A stretch of 64,000 nucleotides of DNA from contig JAJOHG010000001.1 of assembly GCA_021029095.1 (NCBI GenBank), positions 2,356,001-2,420,000 of the forward strand, written 5' to 3'. Made by a program: the position numbers and the translations under genes. Each line of letters opens with the position of its first letter. The first letter of the stretch is position 1. The notes under the pieces were generated by a model, which saw only the letters and a program-made list of their open reading frames with translations, did not search any database and had not been told where the DNA came from. Shown here in pieces: positions 22,965-35,107 of the stretch. Source of the stretch: Phellopilus nigrolimitatus. Its lineage: Eukaryota > Basidiomycota > Agaricomycetes > Hymenochaetales > Hymenochaetaceae.

Positions 22965-25268
22965 ATGTCGCCGCCCGACACTACGAAGTCAACAAAACGA
23001 ACCACACGAAGCTCAATCCGTCACTCTTTGAATCTGGCCTCAGTCGGCAAAGCACTTGCGGATGTCATGAACAAGGAAGGAAAGGACACGGATCGCAGGA
23101 GGTCGACGTCGGGCCTTGGCTCGAAAGACGCGGCTGCTCGACGATCCAGCACGGTTGGAATTGTGAAGGGAGGTAGCATCCTCGAGCCGGTGCAAGAAGG
23201 CCAGTCGAAAAACATTGCGGCACCTGACTTGAAGACCGTGACTCAATCGAGGAGACCTAACTCCTCGTTGCAAAGGGCTGGGAGGAAGTCTGTGGATGAG
23301 ACTGGCTCCAAGGTCACGGCACCCCAGCAGGACTCAATCAACCGCAGTAACACTATGCTGCGACCACGCAAGGTCGCGCCTGGTTCTGCACTTCCGAAAT
23401 ACAGGCCAAAATCTGCCATCGTCGAAAGCCATTCCAAAAAGCCATCGTCTCCTATCCACGCTGGTACGCGGAGGAAACATAGCAGCTCGGAAGAGGACAG
23501 GGAAAGCAGAGATAGTTCCAGTTTGGGGATGACTTGTGCTCACGTTGTGCACTCACCCATGGAAAGGGTTAGCAGGCCAATTAGTCCCATCCCTCGACGG
23601 GCTGCAAAGACTGGGAATTCGCCCTCGGCGATGAGCAACGATGGAGAAAAGCCTTCACCTCCGCGCAAGGTGAAGGATGCGCGGGATTCGCCTGCTGCTT
23701 CTGCCCCCTCCCGCCCGAAGAAGACGCAAAAGCCGTCGGTGTCACCGGTGGTCAAGAAATCTGGTTTGCCCCGTCCTTCGCCTGGTGATTCTCCGCGCAC
23801 GACTTCAAGCAGCCCGCGCACTCCTACTTTTGCAAAGAATGCCGCATCTCGCTATTTTGATGCCCGCACTAGCGGGCGCGAGAGCCCAAGCCCTTCGCGC
23901 GGACCTTCTGCTGCCCATGGTTCTCCTTGCCCGTCTTCTCGCAAAGGCTCGATGAAGAGCATGAAGGGCTCCGAGTCCGAGTCAAATGATAATACACCAA
24001 CCGGTATACTTATGGGGAAGTCTCCGCATAGAGATGCAGGAGATACCAGTTTTGACAGCATGGAAGTTGACGATGTTGAACTTATGCTTGCCGGAATCGC
24101 TTCGCCTACAGCACCGACTCCCGCTATCCCTAGAATCAGAGCATCTTATTATACCCAACGACCTGAAACGCCTTCGCGGTCTTCACTACACCCTATGCGA
24201 TCGACGTTGGGTTTATCTCTGGGACCATCGACTCCTCAAAGCGATGCTCCTTCCATCCCATCTCTACCTCCGTCAAGGAAGTCTTCTCCCAATCGCAGAC
24301 CAGCAGTTGAACGCTCCTCCATTGCTACGTGGGAGATGCTCGCAGATTTATCTGTTGAAATCAATGCTTCGGAGCTTGGCGGTGGGTTGATCACAGAGCT
24401 AGACCTCCCATCTACACCGGGCATGCTCTCTCCTAGCCCGAGCATGGGACGGTTGGACTCTGATCACGAAGGACTTGAGAGCCCTACCCCTCTCACGCTA
24501 CCCTCCCCGAGTGGCTATACATCCATATCGCAGGTGCTCCTTCCCGCTGTGACCCCCTCTCCCGCGCCCGCCATGCATTCATTGCACAGTAATAGCTTTT
24601 ATAGCGGCAGTCGCAATGGAAGAGTCGAGCTGCCTGCAATGGACTCAGCCACAATGACGATGCTCAAGTTGCAGCTCGCCTCAGCCGAGAACCTTGCAAA
24701 GGAGCGCCTTATGCAGATGACGAATCTCGAGGAGCAGGTGCATGTTTTGAAGGATTCGCGAAAACGCGACGAGCGGGAGCTTGCGACTCATGTATACGAG
24801 CTCGAGGACCGTCTCCGCGAAACGCTTGCCGCGCAAGAGCGGGAGCGGGAGCGTGTCGCTAACGTCAGTGGGAATGTCGTTAACAATGACAGCATTCACG
24901 CAGAGGCAGCCGACTCGCACGCAGAGTGCCGCAACGCTCTCGAAGAGCGTATGCGGCAAGCAGAGGTCGCGCGCCAGCAAGCTGTATCCGTTGCCATGTC
25001 CGAGTTGGCGGAGAGGGAACGCGCGGAGCGCGCTCGACTCCTGCTGCAGGTGGAGAAGCGGCAAGAGCTCGGGTTCGCGGTGCGCGACGCGCATCAGTCC
25101 TGGCAGAGCGTCCGCGAGGTTGCGGACAGTGAGCTCGAGGCCATTCGATCAAACCGTGAGACGCTGGCCGTCCTGCGGGCTGGATTGGACTTTTTCGAAG
25201 CCCAAGTTCATATCAGCCGCTGCATTCGCATCCCTCCCCCTTCTGCCAGCCGATTTCATTTAGCTTAG
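22965..25268 (+). CDS. Ser/Pro-rich disordered protein with C-terminal coiled coil
   Basis: Intronless ORF of 767 residues from ATG 22965 (773 from ATG 22947). The downstream ATG is preferred because a TATA box (TATATAAA, 22925-22932) lies so close to ATG 22947 that transcription would be expected to begin past it. Residues 1-500 are basic and rich in Ser, Pro, Thr and Arg with many SP/TP sites, typical of phosphorylated disordered regions. From about 24650 to 25190 there is a long charged, Glu/Arg-rich coiled coil (for example LEDRLRETLAAQERERERV). The last roughly 17 residues look non-coding, so a small 3' exon may be missed. Family not recognised; a microtubule- or cortex-associated role is only a guess from composition. 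Confidence 0.6.
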   Translation: MSPPDTTKSTKRTTRSSIRHSLNLASVGKALADVMNKEGKDTDRRRSTSGLGSKDAAARRSSTVGIVKGGSILEPVQEGQSKNIAAPDLKTVTQSRRPNSSLQRAGRKSVDETGSKVTAPQQDSINRSNTMLRPRKVAPGSALPKYRPKSAIVESHSKKPSSPIHAGTRRKHSSSEEDRESRDSSSLGMTCAHVVHSPMERVSRPISPIPRRAAKTGNSPSAMSNDGEKPSPPRKVKDARDSPAASAPSRPKKTQKPSVSPVVKKSGLPRPSPGDSPRTTSSSPRTPTFAKNAASRYFDARTSGRESPSPSRGPSAAHGSPCPSSRKGSMKSMKGSESESNDNTPTGILMGKSPHRDAGDTSFDSMEVDDVELMLAGIASPTAPTPAIPRIRASYYTQRPETPSRSSLHPMRSTLGLSLGPSTPQSDAPSIPSLPPSRKSSPNRRPAVERSSIATWEMLADLSVEINASELGGGLITELDLPSTPGMLSPSPSMGRLDSDHEGLESPTPLTLPSPSGYTSISQVLLPAVTPSPAPAMHSLHSNSFYSGSRNGRVELPAMDSATMTMLKLQLASAENLAKERLMQMTNLEEQVHVLKDSRKRDERELATHVYELEDRLRETLAAQERERERVANVSGNVVNNDSIHAEAADSHAECRNALEERMRQAEVARQQAVSVAMSELAERERAERARLLLQVEKRQELGFAVRDAHQSWQSVREVADSELEAIRSNRETLAVLRAGLDFFEAQVHISRCIRIPPPSASRFHLA

Positions 25269-25559
25269 GACATCTAGTTTTTCTTTTCTCGTTGACCATT
25301 GTTGTCACGAGTGCACAATATGTTTCATCTTACTTTTTCACATCTTCCTTTCGTTCTTTCGTTCCTATTTTGTTTATGCACTCGATCCTGACCATGCTAC
25401 GTCCACAATCATGACCCCGACGTCTAACGGTACATATATATTTTATGTAGAAAATCTGTAGCAATAGTTATGCACAAGACCACAGACTATTATTACATCT
25501 GTACATATATTACAGCCCCGAGCAGTCTGCGTGCAATGTAAAAAGCTCATCGTAACATC

Positions 25560-28500
25560 TCAAACTTCGTAGCGTGAAGCCGCCTCTACACAAGCATCGA
25601 GAAGACATGCATGGTTGTCTTCGACAGAGGCCTCCGATAAACGTTGCAAAACCGCGGCTTTCACTTCCTCCGAGCTGCATCGGGGGATTTAATTCACATG
25701 ATCCAAGGGCACAGGGTAAAAAATGACTTACTCGGCTGTCCCGTACATGATTCTGACCTCGCATTGGAGCTTGGGAATCGTAAACGGCCAACGTGCGAGC
25801 ACCTCTTCGTCGAACAGAAAGGCAATGAGCGCCTTCGCCTTGTGACTGGGCAGCAGGATGGAGACGACGGCCTTGAATCCGTTGCATTCCCCGTTGCTTG
25901 TCGGAGGTGCGAGAGGTGCAAGCGAGAGAGGATACTTGATGGCGAGGAACGTGAGCTGCGTTCGGATCTGCGCACATGATGTCCAGAAGTCGCTCAGGGA
26001 CTCGACGATCTGCGCGTCAACAATAGGGCATTGATATTCATTTTGCCATGTGTTATTATAAACAGACTTGTACGCACCTTCTTCGTCGAAATCGTCGAAA
26101 TCTTACGCACGAATGCCTCGCCAAGGCAGACGACGAGGTCGCTGAACAGCGGGAACGGGTCCAACCTTCTCTTAGCTCTTCTCGGCTCGTCGCCTGAGTC
26201 CACGCGCGAGACGGAGATCTCAGCCGAAACCGGACGGTATTTAGTGCAAGGCACCGTGACGACGAACAGCTCGTCGAACACGAGTTCCAGCATTTGTTGT
26301 GTCACCTTCGCTATGCGCCATGAATGCAGGACCTGGAGTGACTCGAGTTCATCTGACGTGAAAAATTACACGACGCCCAACACTCAGTAATTGGTGACAG
26401 TAGAACTTGAAAAGCATCAATTACCTTTTATACGGAAAACCTCCGCACGGGTGCTGGTTTTATTCAACGCGATTTTCCGCTCAGCGTCCTCTATGGCCTG
26501 TATATTTTCCTGTTTCTGCGCCTCAAGTTCCGTGAGCTTCTCGGCGAATCTTTCAAGCTTTGCGTTGCCTTCGGCGAAGTCCGTTCGATATACTTCAAGC
26601 AGTTGACTAAGAAGGAATGCAAAAAAGCATGTTAACGCCACTCTCATGGAAGCAATACGATCAGACGTGACTCACTTCTGCTCGTCAATAGTCACCTTGA
26701 GTTCCTCGAGATACCCTGGGTCACTCCGTTCGATTTCCTCGACCTCTGCGCGCTCTTTTTCTAGATCTAAAAGGATCTGCGCATGTTGCTGCCGCAAAGC
26801 AGGAAGTAAATCGTTCGCCTTGTTGATAATGTCGCTCAGAGCAGCACGGTCCTGTCAATTGGGAGCCAGTATGAATGTCATTTTCGATTTACGCCTTATG
26901 TGACTATACCTGTTCAAGCTCCGCGAAGCCCTTGTCGGCAATCTCATGAAGATTTTCGACCCACTGGTACTTCCACTCGTACCATTTCTCTTTTGCAGCG
27001 CTGTGTTTGTTTGCCTTGATCAACTTGAGCTGGTGCTAAATTTGATAGCAGAATTCAGTGACCTCTGTCAGAAAAACAATCGACGAAACCCACGAGCAGC
27101 TCTGCCCGGCCCTCTTCGTTTGCTTGCGAGAACTCGCGAAATAGGCTCGGTGTGACCTTTGCAACCTCATCCTCCGCCTCGCGGTAAATTTTCTTACTGT
27201 TGGCGATCCAGGTCTGTAGATCCTTTGCCACCCAGGAATACAGCTCGAGCTGCGGGATGTGTACGATCATTGCAGTCACAAATTCAGCCATAGAGGGGAG
27301 GACAGACGAATCTAGAAGATAATCAAGAAAATAAACCTGTGTCTACACCGAGCAAAAGAAAAAGAAAAAAAGAGGCATACCCCGACGATCTCTTTGAAGC
27401 TGAGAAGGATGGATGGTCGAACGGCGCGGAATAGTCAATTCATCCATAAATTTCACGCTAGTCATCATAAGAAACTCTTCAATGGAGATTGAAGGCTTCG
27501 TAGCACATCGGCATAAGTTAATATCCATATCCTGAATTTGCCTACAACTCACCAGTCCATCGTCAAACCCGTAGTCAGCTTCAGAAGGTGGGGGTTCAGA
27601 TGCAACGTTCGCCCTCCATCGCATAGTTTGATCTGACTCTTCAGTGTCCATCATGATCGACTTGGAACCACCTTCTTCCCGAGTTACTTCAGTCGTGTCT
27701 TCTTCGGGAGTGGGAGGATTAAGAATCGCCGTTGCCTTGCCTTTGAATGCAGCAGGACTGCGAGGCAAGCTTGTGAGCGAGAGCACGTTTTCGTCCTGAA
27801 CCTGACCCTTCGGCGCTACTGCTATGCTCGCTCGCCGCATTTGCGCCTTTTTCGGAGGCCCAACGGTAGTCACTACGGAAGAAAAGGCGCTTTGCTGAAC
27901 TGAAGGTGACGCATCGAGCGGATTGGAAACACCGGGCGCTAGGCTGCGTCGTTGCGCGAAGTAGCCTGATGGACGTCTCATTCCAATGCCTGTTTTCGTA
28001 CCCGTCGACACTGCAGAAGAATCTTTGGGGTTTGCTCCATCATCTGGCAGTGGCGGAGCAGCGGCGATTATGTCCATGGCGGGACGGTTCAGAGCAACTG
28101 TGGAGGTCTCCAGTATACGCTTCTTCGCAGGACTGGGTTGCGAAGCGGCGCTAGCAGTATCTTCTGGCGGTGCGGGACGTTTTCTGGATGGCGAAGCGAA
28201 CATCAATGTGTTCCTCGGCTTAGTCGGAGAAGACGGTACCGGGATCCGCGAAGGAGAGGGAGGCGCAGTGAAAACAGACGATGCAGGTGGTTTAAGCTGC
28301 GACGGAGGCGCAGACTCTGTACGCGCTTCTGTGGTCGGAGGAGATGGTGTGTTGTGAGAATCAGTCTCATCGCCTGGAGGTAGTACGATTGTAGGAATCG
28401 TAGGCGTTGCGGACTGCACAGGCGCCGAGAATACGCCAGGTAGAGCCCTGGCCGGCGCAGCTTGAGGCGGAAGATTCTCCTTCCGTTGAACTTTTAGAGG

Positions 28501-30022
28501 TGCAACAGGAAGAATAGGCCGAGCAAAGTCCTCGTCCATTGTTCCTGTGTCCCTTTCCGAGTCGTCACCAGATATCTCGAGATTACGCACGCCTCCCATG
28601 AGACTTGTGATGTTCAACGTGCGGTCTCCCATGTCCATGCTGTTATCCATACTATCATCTGTGCTCGTGAAGCTGGGGTCTTCATTTGTAACGCGACCCA
28701 TTCCATTGCCTTCCGGGCTCTCACCCTGACCGACGAAATCAAAGGACGCGCGTGCCTTCCGGAGACGCGAGAGAGCGTTGGTTAGCTCCATCTCTTCGCC
28801 ATCATCATCATCATCACCCTCCGTCTGGCTGTGTGTTACGGCCTGCAGCGCGAGCCACGCATCGCTTGGTGGCTTGGGCTCCTTGAGCGACTTCTCGAGC
28901 GGAATCGTGAACTCCACGGGAGCTTCGCTTTCTTGTGATGCCAAAGATGTCGTGGTCATATCTTCCCCATCATCGTCCTCGTCTTCGTCATCTGCAGGCT
29001 TGCTCGACGGAGCAGGTACGAACTTTACAGACGAGCGACGCCGTGAGGAGAGCGATGAGCGGCGAGCCATCGCTTGTTGCTGTGCGATAGAGAGCGAACG
29101 CTTGCGGCGGATATTCAATGCGATCGCCTCCGTAATATCCATGTCATTGTCGTCGTCATCGTCTTCTTCGTCATCCTCGAACTCTCTATCGTCTCCGGAA
29201 ACATCTTCACGAGGTAAGTCTGTCCTGTTTTCTTCATTGCTGGCCGCGGCCGCGGCTGCGAAGTAAATGGGAACAGTAGGAGGTTCCGAGAATTGGTCCT
29301 CATCCTCGTCCTCGTCCATAGACATGGACGCCTCACCGTACTCTGAAGCCATGGATACTCGTCTGGCTGAGGCAACGCTGACGCGTCGTCCGGGGTAATC
29401 ATTCTCGTTACTCAATCGAGGTACTGGCGGAGGCTCAGATGGCGGGGATGGAGATGGCTCAACTTGAGGAGAGGCTACGGACGGTGACGAGCTCGGTCCA
29501 CCTGAACTATTGGTGTTTTGGTCGTTTGTGTCGAACACGCTGTACATACGATGTTTAATGAGAATATGCCATATTCAAAATACATGATTTCACTCACCGG
29601 TATTGAGCGAAAGGAGCGAAGCTGACTCGTCGCCCGATACTCTTCCGTGATGTATTGTCGGACACTTCTGCTCGATAGTCTATGCTTTCGGTTGCCGCAT
29701 CGTCGTCGTCGTCACTGCCGTCCACCTCCGTCGATGTTATATTGCTTTGCGGCTGTTGCTGCAATCGTTCGTGCTCCTGCTCCTGCTCTTGCCGCTGTGC
29801 TGGTTGTGGTTGTGGTTGTGGTTGTGGTTGTGGTTGTGGTTCCTGCAGCTGTTGGGGAGGCTCGAATGTAAAGGGCGTCGATTTCAGAATGCTCTTGCGG
29901 GGAATGAGTTGTTGCGCGCCGCTAGGGACGAGACTTTGTGCTCTCTTCCGGCCGAGTATCCCTTGACGAGTCTTTGGCGCATTCGACGACGGTGCGAAGG
30001 ATTGACGGCGCTGCGGCGGCAT
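25560..30022 (-). CDS. SPC7: kinetochore scaffold SPC7/KNL1
   Basis: Exons 30022-29598, 29539-27381 (optional 57-nt intron 27552-27496), 27311-27094, 27035-26910, 26851-26676, 26606-26425, 26352-26078, 26009-25732, 25674-25560; 1298 or 1317 residues. The N-terminal exon ends with KSIGRRVSFAPF, holding the RVSF-type PP1-docking motif. The second exon carries MELT-like motifs (MDITEAI, MELTNAL) in acidic sequence. The C-terminal half is the Spc7 domain: ISIEEFLMMTSVKFMDELTI, then coiled coil, then the RWD-like end (FLAIKYPLSLAPL, WPFTIPKLQCEVRIMYGT). KNL1 anchors Bub1/Bub3, PP1, Mis12 and Ndc80 at the outer kinetochore. A PQ-rich tract is coded by the hexanucleotide repeat at 29811-29842. It diverges from a kinesin-6 gene. 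Confidence 0.88.
29811..29842 (+). repeat. TGGTTG hexanucleotide microsatellite in SPC7
   Basis: About five copies of TGGTTG in tandem, coding a Pro-Gln dipeptide run on the minus strand. In frame, so length changes would alter copy number without frameshift. Confidence 0.8.
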
Positions 30023-30213
30023 CTTGGTATTCGTCCTCGCTGTCGTTATGGTCTTTGGTTGCCGATTTGGACACCATTGTGGTCAAATCACGGTCGACAC
30101 AACAAGGCGAAAGGAACAGACGCGGTCACCTGACTAAGGAGTCACGCGCTCTAATCAATATTAAGAACGCGGCCACATCGTCTACGTTGTCACCAACTCG
30201 AACATCGCCGACA
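30023..30213. promoter_or_regulatory. shared divergent promoter, SPC7 / kinesin-6
   Basis: 191 bp between the start codons of two mitotic genes, so the two may be co-regulated in the cell cycle. No box recognised with confidence. Confidence 0.5.
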
Positions 30214-33200
30214 ATGACAACGCGCAGAACAGCGCCAGTGCGCTCAACCGTATCAAAGTCAGCTGTGCCCGCGAGAGTCACTCGTGCCGCCGCGGCGCGC
30301 TCCCCGGGTCCATCGGCCACAGTCGAACCGCTCCTCCCAAGTCTGCACCTGCAGAGAAGGCAAAGGCAAGGAAGCCGCTCGTCAACAGGAACCATGCTCC
30401 ATCGCCAGCTAAAAAGACGGCAAAAGTCCCGCCTCCGGCTAAGCAAACAGTAGTAGATGACGGAGACAGAGAGCCAATCAAGGTGTGTCGTCTCTTACAG
30501 CTCAGTTTCTTTTGTATCTATACTTACAGAAGTCGACGCAAGGCATTCTTGCGCATACGTCCCAACGTCGATGAAAACGAGCAACTGGGGACACCTTATC
30601 TCAAGTCTTGTCTGCAACTACGGTGCAGATGTCTGATGTATCTGGTACCAATCGCATCCGCCTTCATCCTCAAGCGCAGATCTACACATTTAATCACATC
30701 TTCCCACCTGAAACCCTTCAGGCCGAATTCTTCACAGAAACTACCCTTCCCCTTGTCCGTGATTTACTTTCAGGTCAGAATAGCCTCATATTCACGTACG
30801 GCGTAACCAACTCTGGCAAGACGTACACTATTCAAGGAGGATCTCGGCCGGGCACCTGCTGGGTTGCTGCCTCGAACACTTGATGTTGTATTCAATAGCT
30901 TGGAAGGACTGCAGAGCAACATACCAGTAAGCTACTCATAATTCTGCCTCTATCAACCTAAACTGTCTTCAGTATCGTCCAGTACGACTAGCAGGTGTCG
31001 AACACGCTGCGCACGATGACCCACAATTTTCTCTACCAGATATATCCGACGAGAAAGCCATCGCATATGCTTTAGGTGAAATGAGCTTGCAGGATGTTGA
31101 CTCTACAACAGTCAAAGTCGACAAAAACTATGAATACTCGATCTGGATCTCGTATGCTGAAGTATACAACGAAAAGGTGTACGACCTGCTGTCAAATGAC
31201 ACCTCTGAAGAGGCTAGTGCATGTGCGACTCCGCAGGGCCCAAATGTCCTCCCGCGCTCGGGCGCACTAAAGAAATTCCCTCGTTCAACTTCCACTTGGT
31301 CGAATCTTGCGACACTCGGTTCATCCTCCGTACCCGATATCCTCCTAGTGAAACGGAAAGCTCTCGCGCTGAAAAGTGACCCAGAGAGCGCGGGAAAGTA
31401 CGTAGCGGGGCTGAAGTGCGTGCGCGTGCGCTCCACGGATGAAGCAAAGCGTGTTTTTCGAACGGGCAACATTAACAGGCGCGTGTTCGGCACTCTCGCG
31501 AATGCCGTGTCCTCGCGTAGCCACGGCATCTTCACGCTACGCGTCGTGCGCGTGCACCGTGCAGGATCACAACGATGTGACTGTCTCGCGACTGTCAATC
31601 GTCGACCTAGCCGGGTCCGAGCGCACGAAAAACACGCAGAATACAGGCGAGCGGTTGAAGGAGGCCGGCAGCATCAACAAGTCGCTCATGGTACTCGGAC
31701 AGTGCATGGAGGCAATGCGGACTAATCAACGGCGCCTTGCTGCTTCACTCGCTGCACCTGGGCGTGGAGGCCTTGATCTCGCCAGTTCAAACACGGGCGT
31801 AAAGCTTGCGATCGTTCCCTTTCGACACAGCAAGCTGACGGAGCTTTTCCAAGACTTTTTTGTCGGCGAACGTGATGGGCGCGCGGTGATGATAGTCAAC
31901 GTTAACCCGTATGATACCGGCTTCGATGAGAACAGCCATGTGATGCGCTTTGCAGCGCTCGCGAGGGAAGTAACGACAGTCCCTACTGCAGCGCCTCATA
32001 AGGCAAGTATACGACAGCCCCCGCCTCCCACTCCACGCACGACTGCAGCAGGTAAGTCGCAGGCACCGCGTCGTAGGAAGGTGACAATTTCCACGGGGGG
32101 CGTCGGAAGCAGAAAAGCCAGCGAAGCCCATCTGGAAATCGTCGAAGGTAAGCTTCCTATTTCTTTTTCTCCTTTTTTAACGCTTATCCGAATCTTTAAT
32201 GCAGAGGATGAAGAAGCCGACGATGATGATGATGAACCTGCGGACCTTCTTGTTGATGCATTGTTCGAAGAGCTAGAAGATTTGCGTATCAAGGTATATA
32301 TTTGATAGCATTCTCTTCATGGATCAACTCACTAAACAGTACATCCTCTCGCACTAGTTATATGAATCGGAGATGCGCTGTGCAGTCGTTGAGGCCGAGA
32401 CACGAGAAGAGGTCATGCACGAGATGGAGATGCGGATGCTTGACATGGAACGCATTTTCGCCAAACGGCTTATGCATGCTGTGAGTTTGCAATTCACTGA
32501 CCCCCGATTGCGAGCTAAAGCTAACTTCACACATAGGTGGAGCAGAATGACGCAAAGACAGACGCGAAGATCGACATGCTGCACCAGTTCGGTGCTTTCA
32601 ATGGCCAGTCGCAGTCACCAAAGGACACTGATCCTGGTGATGCTAGCTTCGACACCGTTGAAAGCGGATATACAGATGAGAACAGTGAAGGCAATGCTGC
32701 GAGTAATCCGCAGGTATGATGTTGCTCAAAAGGATCTAGCATCTTCTTCTGACAATTTTCTCCAAATCAGATCACCGACGACAGCGAAGGCGAAGGGGAC
32801 GAGGAGGAGGATCTATCCGATGACCCGCTTGCCGATTCTAGCGAACCCGAAGAAGGCAGCACTAGTTTCCAGGACTCTGCACGCTCGTCGCCTCTCCAAC
32901 ATAGATCCAAGCTTTCTAAGACGGAGAAAAAGAAGCTTGAGTCAGGGCCGTCGATCATTGGGCTACGGGACCAGGATATGGCTATTGATGAAATGGATGC
33001 CGATGAGACCATGACGATCGGCGACGATGGCGATGACTCAGAGGACGACGAAGAGGTCACGGACAACGAGGCCGTTGGCTCGGATGATTCCGAAGAGGAG
33101 GACGAAGAAGAGGACGAAGAGGAGGACGAAGAGGACTGGGTCCCATCGCCGCAACCTACGTCGAAATGGTCGAATTCGAAAGCGAAATCAGCTGCTATTC

Positions 33201-33531
33201 AATCTAAATCGGAAACTCCCAAGTCGGCGACAGGTGTTTCAGGCTTGCAGAAGAAATTGGACATGCTTTCCCTGTTTGAGGACGACGACGACGACGATAA
33301 TGCTACCGAGAGCGAAGCTGCTACCGTCTCCATTGCCACGAATCTGAATCATGACAACGACGACCAAAGTGACGACAGCATTCCTGAGGCCAAGAAGAAG
33401 CAAAGGTGCGCTTTGTGTGACTGCACCAGTGTACAGTAATTTGTTCTTACTCGATTTTCAGACAAACAACGAAGACAAAGGCAAGCGAAAGTACAGCCGT
33501 GCGGCGCTCAGCGCGACACACCAAAAATTGA
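30214..33531 (+). CDS. kinesin-6 (KIF20/MKLP2-like), frame broken at several points
   Basis: Plus-end motor. Exons about 30214-30257, 30323-30482, 30543-30926, 30973-32147, 32205-32293, 32358-32480, 32537-32713, 32771-33405, 33472-33531; about 950 residues. Motor motifs: LRIRPNVDE, P-loop GVTNSGKTYT (the kinesin-6 form), NAVSSRSHGIFTL (switch I), DLAGSER (switch II), VPFRHSKLTEL. A coiled coil and a long acidic tail follow. The frame must change by one base at 30605/30606 (one missing), 30857 (one extra T) and about 31561 (one extra). The N-terminus also changes frame near 30258-30322, by a 65-nt intron or another lost base. The protein is otherwise well conserved, so these may be sequence errors; a young pseudogene is the alternative. 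Confidence 0.78.
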
Positions 33532-33921
33532 CACGTACATATCCAATCTGTATATCGCTGGCGATGTCTTCTTCCTGTTTAGCGCATCAATGAATGTACA
33601 ATATTTTCTTCATCTAATCTAATCGCCTTGGATTTGCGCTTACTATGGATGACTATGGATGGCTTTTGAGGAAGCCTATGAAAGAGTCTTGTATATGCTG
33701 TCACTCACACCTCCGCTCGACAGATTGAGGATTAGAGCGCGTGTCAAAGGCGGAATACGCATATTTATGAATACTCATGGTTTAGATGAGTATTGCTACT
33801 AGAGGCTGCGAAGCGAGAAAACCCCTGAAGAAAAAAACGGGAGACGATCATCAAGATCGACGTCCACGCGGTCTAGTTCAAGCTTGTAATATTCTCTGAC
33901 TTTGATTACTCTACGTTCACG
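33532..33921. other. intergenic
   Basis: 390 bases between the kinesin stop and the MTQ2 start. Nothing recognised beyond expected 3' UTR and promoter sequence. Confidence 0.5.
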
Positions 33922-34983
33922 ATGTTACCTACCCCCGATATGAGGCACCTCACAAAAGAAGACTATAAGCATGTCTACGAACCTGCAGGTAGGTTTTATC
34001 GATGTCACCACGCGACTCATCTCTTTCTCTTTTTTAACTTCACATGAATCTTAAATGCGGTCTGGCAGAGGACACATTCATATTTCTTGACGCGTTGGAA
34101 GAAGAAGCGGAAGAGCTACGCCGCACAAAACCTCGCCTCTGCCTCGAGATCGGGTATGTTGATCGAAGCTTCCTGACTGACTGTATAAGAAGCGAGTGTA
34201 ATCCTATTTAAAAACTTCTTTCGGAACTAGGTCAGGCTCAGGATGTGTCTCTGCGTTCGTCGGAAATATCTTAGGGTCCTCTAATTGCTGTAGGCCCTCA
34301 ACCTCTACCATAAAAAGATTTTACAAGCCTAAGGCGAACGAAAATCAATTATTCCACCTGACGTTTCTAAGTATACCTTTGCACGGATATCAACGAAAAC
34401 GCATCTCGTTGTACAGGCCGCACCGGACGCCAGAACAATGTTCGTCTATATTCAAGAGAGCTGCTTTAATCGTCTCTGAATGTTTCTAAAGGTCTCGTTA
34501 GACCCTGTCATCGCTTCTCTAGCAGAACCCCTGAATCATCGTCTCCAGCATTTTGGCGGATTTGACCTTATACTATTCAACCCCCCTTACGTTCCTACTG
34601 CCCTCGAAGAAGCCGACGACGCGCAAGGCGGGCACGACATCCAGGGATCCTGGGCAGGCGGTCTGCTCGGGATGGACATTACCAACAAAGTCCTCAGCAA
34701 TCTGAAGGTGAGAACCTATTATGGTTTCCATATGCTACCTCCGAGCTAACGTCGTAAAAGAATCTACTTTCGCGTACAGGTCTGTTCTATCTGGTCGCAG
34801 TGAAGGAGAATGATGTCCCTTCCGTCCGCCGAAAAGTGAAAGATGAACAAGGCCTCGATAGCGAAGTAAGCTGGCAGTCTTTAATGTTATACACATATCT
34901 AAATGGCATAGATTGTGCTGCAACGCCGCGCTGGAAGAGAAAACCTCTATGTTGTCAAGTTCTTTTGGCCATTAACTTCATAG
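33922..34983 (+). CDS. MTQ2: eRF1 glutamine N5-methyltransferase MTQ2/N6AMT1 (HemK family)
   Basis: SAM-dependent methyltransferase that modifies the GGQ glutamine of release factor eRF1 together with Trm112. Exons 33922-33988, 34069-34153, 34231-34289, 34372-34439, 34492-34707, 34761-34865, 34912-34983 give 223 residues, the normal size. Visible motifs: HVYEPAEDTFIFLDALE, CLEIGSGSGCVSAF (SAM motif I), CTDIN (motif II acidic residue), and FDLILFNPPYVPT with the catalytic NPPY. All splice phases agree. It converges with ALG10. Confidence 0.92.
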
Positions 34984-35107
34984 TCACTGCTTTCGTGAAG
35001 GAGCAAGGAAATTTGTTTTAATCTTCATGAAAGAGGTGAACAAATTCTTTGCATGCTGATGGATTAAAATGACATATCGTCTAGAATCGACAAGACCATA
35101 ACCAAAA

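Noticed and set aside
28778..29266. Ser-rich plus-strand open frame opposite SPC7
   Set aside because: Antisense shadow of the acidic and serine-coding stretches of SPC7.
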